In this document: one piece after another, positions 63,079 through 64,000 of the stretch
Numbering within the stretch: position 1 is the stretch's first letter
Layout of the letters: each line of letters starts with the position of its first letter
NCBI RefSeq assembly: GCF_003363755.1
Contig: NZ_CP031396.1
Coordinates: 1,612,001 to 1,676,000, forward strand
Length of the DNA stretch: 64,000 bases
Reading direction: 5' to 3'
Origin: Pseudomonas protegens
GTDB lineage: Bacteria; Pseudomonadota; Gammaproteobacteria; Pseudomonadales; Pseudomonadaceae
Translations under genes and position numbers: made by a program
Notes under the pieces: model-generated
What the model was told of the DNA's origin: nothing
Seen by the model: only the letters and a program-made list of their open reading frames with translations
Database searches by the model: none

Positions 63079-63816
63079 ATGAGCCAAACCGAATCGCTAG
63101 ACCAAGATCCTGTGTTCCAGTTAAAGGGCAGCATGCTCGCCATCACGGTGCTGGAACTGGCCCGCAACGACCTTGAAGGCCTCGATCGCCAACTGGCCGC
63201 GAAGGTCGCCCAGGCGCCAAACTTCTTCAGCAACGCGCCACTGGTACTGGCGCTGGACAAGCTGCCTGCTGCCGAGGGCTCGGTGGATCTGCCCGGGCTC
63301 ATGCGTGTCTGCCGCCAGCACGGTCTGCGTACCCTGGCAATCCGCGCCAGCCGGATTGAAGACATTGCAGCAGCCATCGCCGTCGATCTGCCAGTACTGC
63401 CACCTTCCGGTGCTCGGGAGCGCCCACTCGATCCGCCGGAAAGCGAGGTCAAGAAAGTACCGGAAAAGCCGCCTGAACCAACCGTCAAACCGACCCGCAT
63501 CATCACTTCGCCAGTACGCGGCGGACAGCAGATCTATGCCCAAGGTGGCGATCTGGTGGTGGTGTCCTCGGTCAGCCCCGGCGCGGAACTTCTCGCCGAT
63601 GGCAATATCCATGTATACGGCCCAATGCGTGGTCGGGCGCTGGCTGGCGTCAAAGGTGACACCAAGGCACGGATTTTCTGTCAGCAATTGAGCGCTGAAC
63701 TGATCTCCATCGCCGGTCAGTACAAGGTTTCCGAAGACCTGCGGCGCGACCCTTTGTGGGGCTCTGGAGTCCAGGTCAGCCTGTCGGGTGACGTGTTGAA
63801 CATCACACGTCTTTAA
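63079..63816 (+). CDS. minC: Septum site-determining protein MinC
   Basis: 245 residues. The N-terminal domain (about 10-105) inhibits FtsZ; a Pro/Glu-rich linker (about 115-145) follows; the C-terminal beta-helix domain (about 150-245) with [45 protein letters not shown] binds MinD. ATG at 63079 gives the expected N-terminus; the ribosome site is weak. minD and minE should follow but are not within the window. Confidence 0.94.
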   Translation: MSQTESLDQDPVFQLKGSMLAITVLELARNDLEGLDRQLAAKVAQAPNFFSNAPLVLALDKLPAAEGSVDLPGLMRVCRQHGLRTLAIRASRIEDIAAAIAVDLPVLPPSGARERPLDPPESEVKKVPEKPPEPTVKPTRIITSPVRGGQQIYAQGGDLVVVSSVSPGAELLADGNIHVYGPMRGRALAGVKGDTKARIFCQQLSAELISIAGQYKVSEDLRRDPLWGSGVQVSLSGDVLNITRL

Positions 63817-64000
63817 CGGATACTGCCGCATTTTCCAAGCATCTCTAAAACGTAGCGATTACGGCTCAAACGAAGTAGGAAATTGGCAATCAGCAGAGTT
63901 TATCGACGATAAACCCTGCCGCTGACCGAGCTCCAGCCAAGGCTGTCCGACTGCAGTAGTTTTCAAGAGATGTTTTTCAGGGGCTAAAAGTCCTTTTTCC
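63817..64000. other. Sequence after minC to the window edge
   Basis: 184 bp without a start for minD. It contains a perfect 17-bp palindrome GTTTATCG-A-CGATAAAC (63898-63914) whose flanks CAGC/GCTG extend the hairpin. Confidence 0.5.

Overview
The window is chromosomal DNA from a fluorescent Pseudomonas, most likely the P. protegens / P. chlororaphis side of the P. fluorescens group. The evidence is the high GC content, REP-type inverted repeats between genes, gene orders typical of pseudomonads (bolA-DUF2059-fumC; aroC-MFS-mtnD; Smr-folE; lipid A acyltransferase next to minC), genus-restricted families (DUF3509, the NAGGN osmolyte genes) and a 1-undecene synthase (UndA). No rRNA, tRNA, CRISPR array, prophage or insertion sequence was seen. 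The left end cuts a diguanylate cyclase and the right end stops after minC.

Layout. 1-8.5 kb: end of a diguanylate cyclase; rbdA-undA (c-di-GMP enzyme plus 1-undecene synthase); a trhO / DsbA-like / ABC exporter operon; DUF2059-bolA. 8.7-14.1 kb: fumC, an EamA exporter, a thiolase and the polyphosphate:AMP phosphotransferase. 14.3-21.6 kb: mnmC, then the three-gene N-acetylglutaminylglutamine amide (NAGGN) osmolyte set and a YheU protein. 21.6-23.3 kb: YnfA, a short-chain dehydrogenase and a tiny DUF3309 membrane protein with a hairpin-rich leader. 23.4-28.4 kb: a compact, more AT-rich chaperone-usher fimbrial operon on the minus strand. 28.7-35.5 kb: an LTA-synthase-type enzyme, small hypotheticals, an ankyrin protein, a FATP-type acyl-CoA synthetase and a DUF3509 gene behind a long gene-free stretch. 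35.6-45 kb: mtnD-MFS-aroC, a hydrolase, a membrane-anchored GNAT-like protein, prmB, an isochorismatase-like protein, Smr, folE, glutaredoxin and GST. 45-46.7 kb: divergent aminotransferase and MarR regulator around two matching palindromes.

47-57.4 kb is the functional centre: a purine-degradation regulon. It has a purine-base permease, 5-hydroxyisourate hydrolase, then puuE-uraD-alc-allA-puuD, a urate/xanthine-type permease and a Tsx-like outer-membrane channel. Together these cover import across both membranes and urate -> hydroxyisourate -> OHCU -> allantoin -> allantoate -> ureidoglycolate -> glyoxylate plus urea. PuuD carries a cytochrome c domain, so urate oxidation probably feeds the respiratory chain. 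Three promoters in this region carry the same TTGTAYACAA operator, and A-rich Hfq/Crc-like motifs precede several of its genes. A 640-bp leader with strong hairpins precedes the porin gene.

57.5-64 kb: a FadR-type regulator, an MFS sugar-acid transporter and a D-erythronate dehydrogenase; a patatin-like protein; a lipid A acyltransferase; minC.

Most genes belong to known families. The less explained parts are regulatory (the purine operators, the porin leader, the paired GTCAA-N5-TTGAC sites, the DUF3309 leader) plus a few protein oddities: Ser in place of Cys in an isochorismatase-like protein, a GNAT-like domain on a membrane-anchored coiled coil, and the close rbdA-undA arrangement. I found no clear undescribed multi-gene system.
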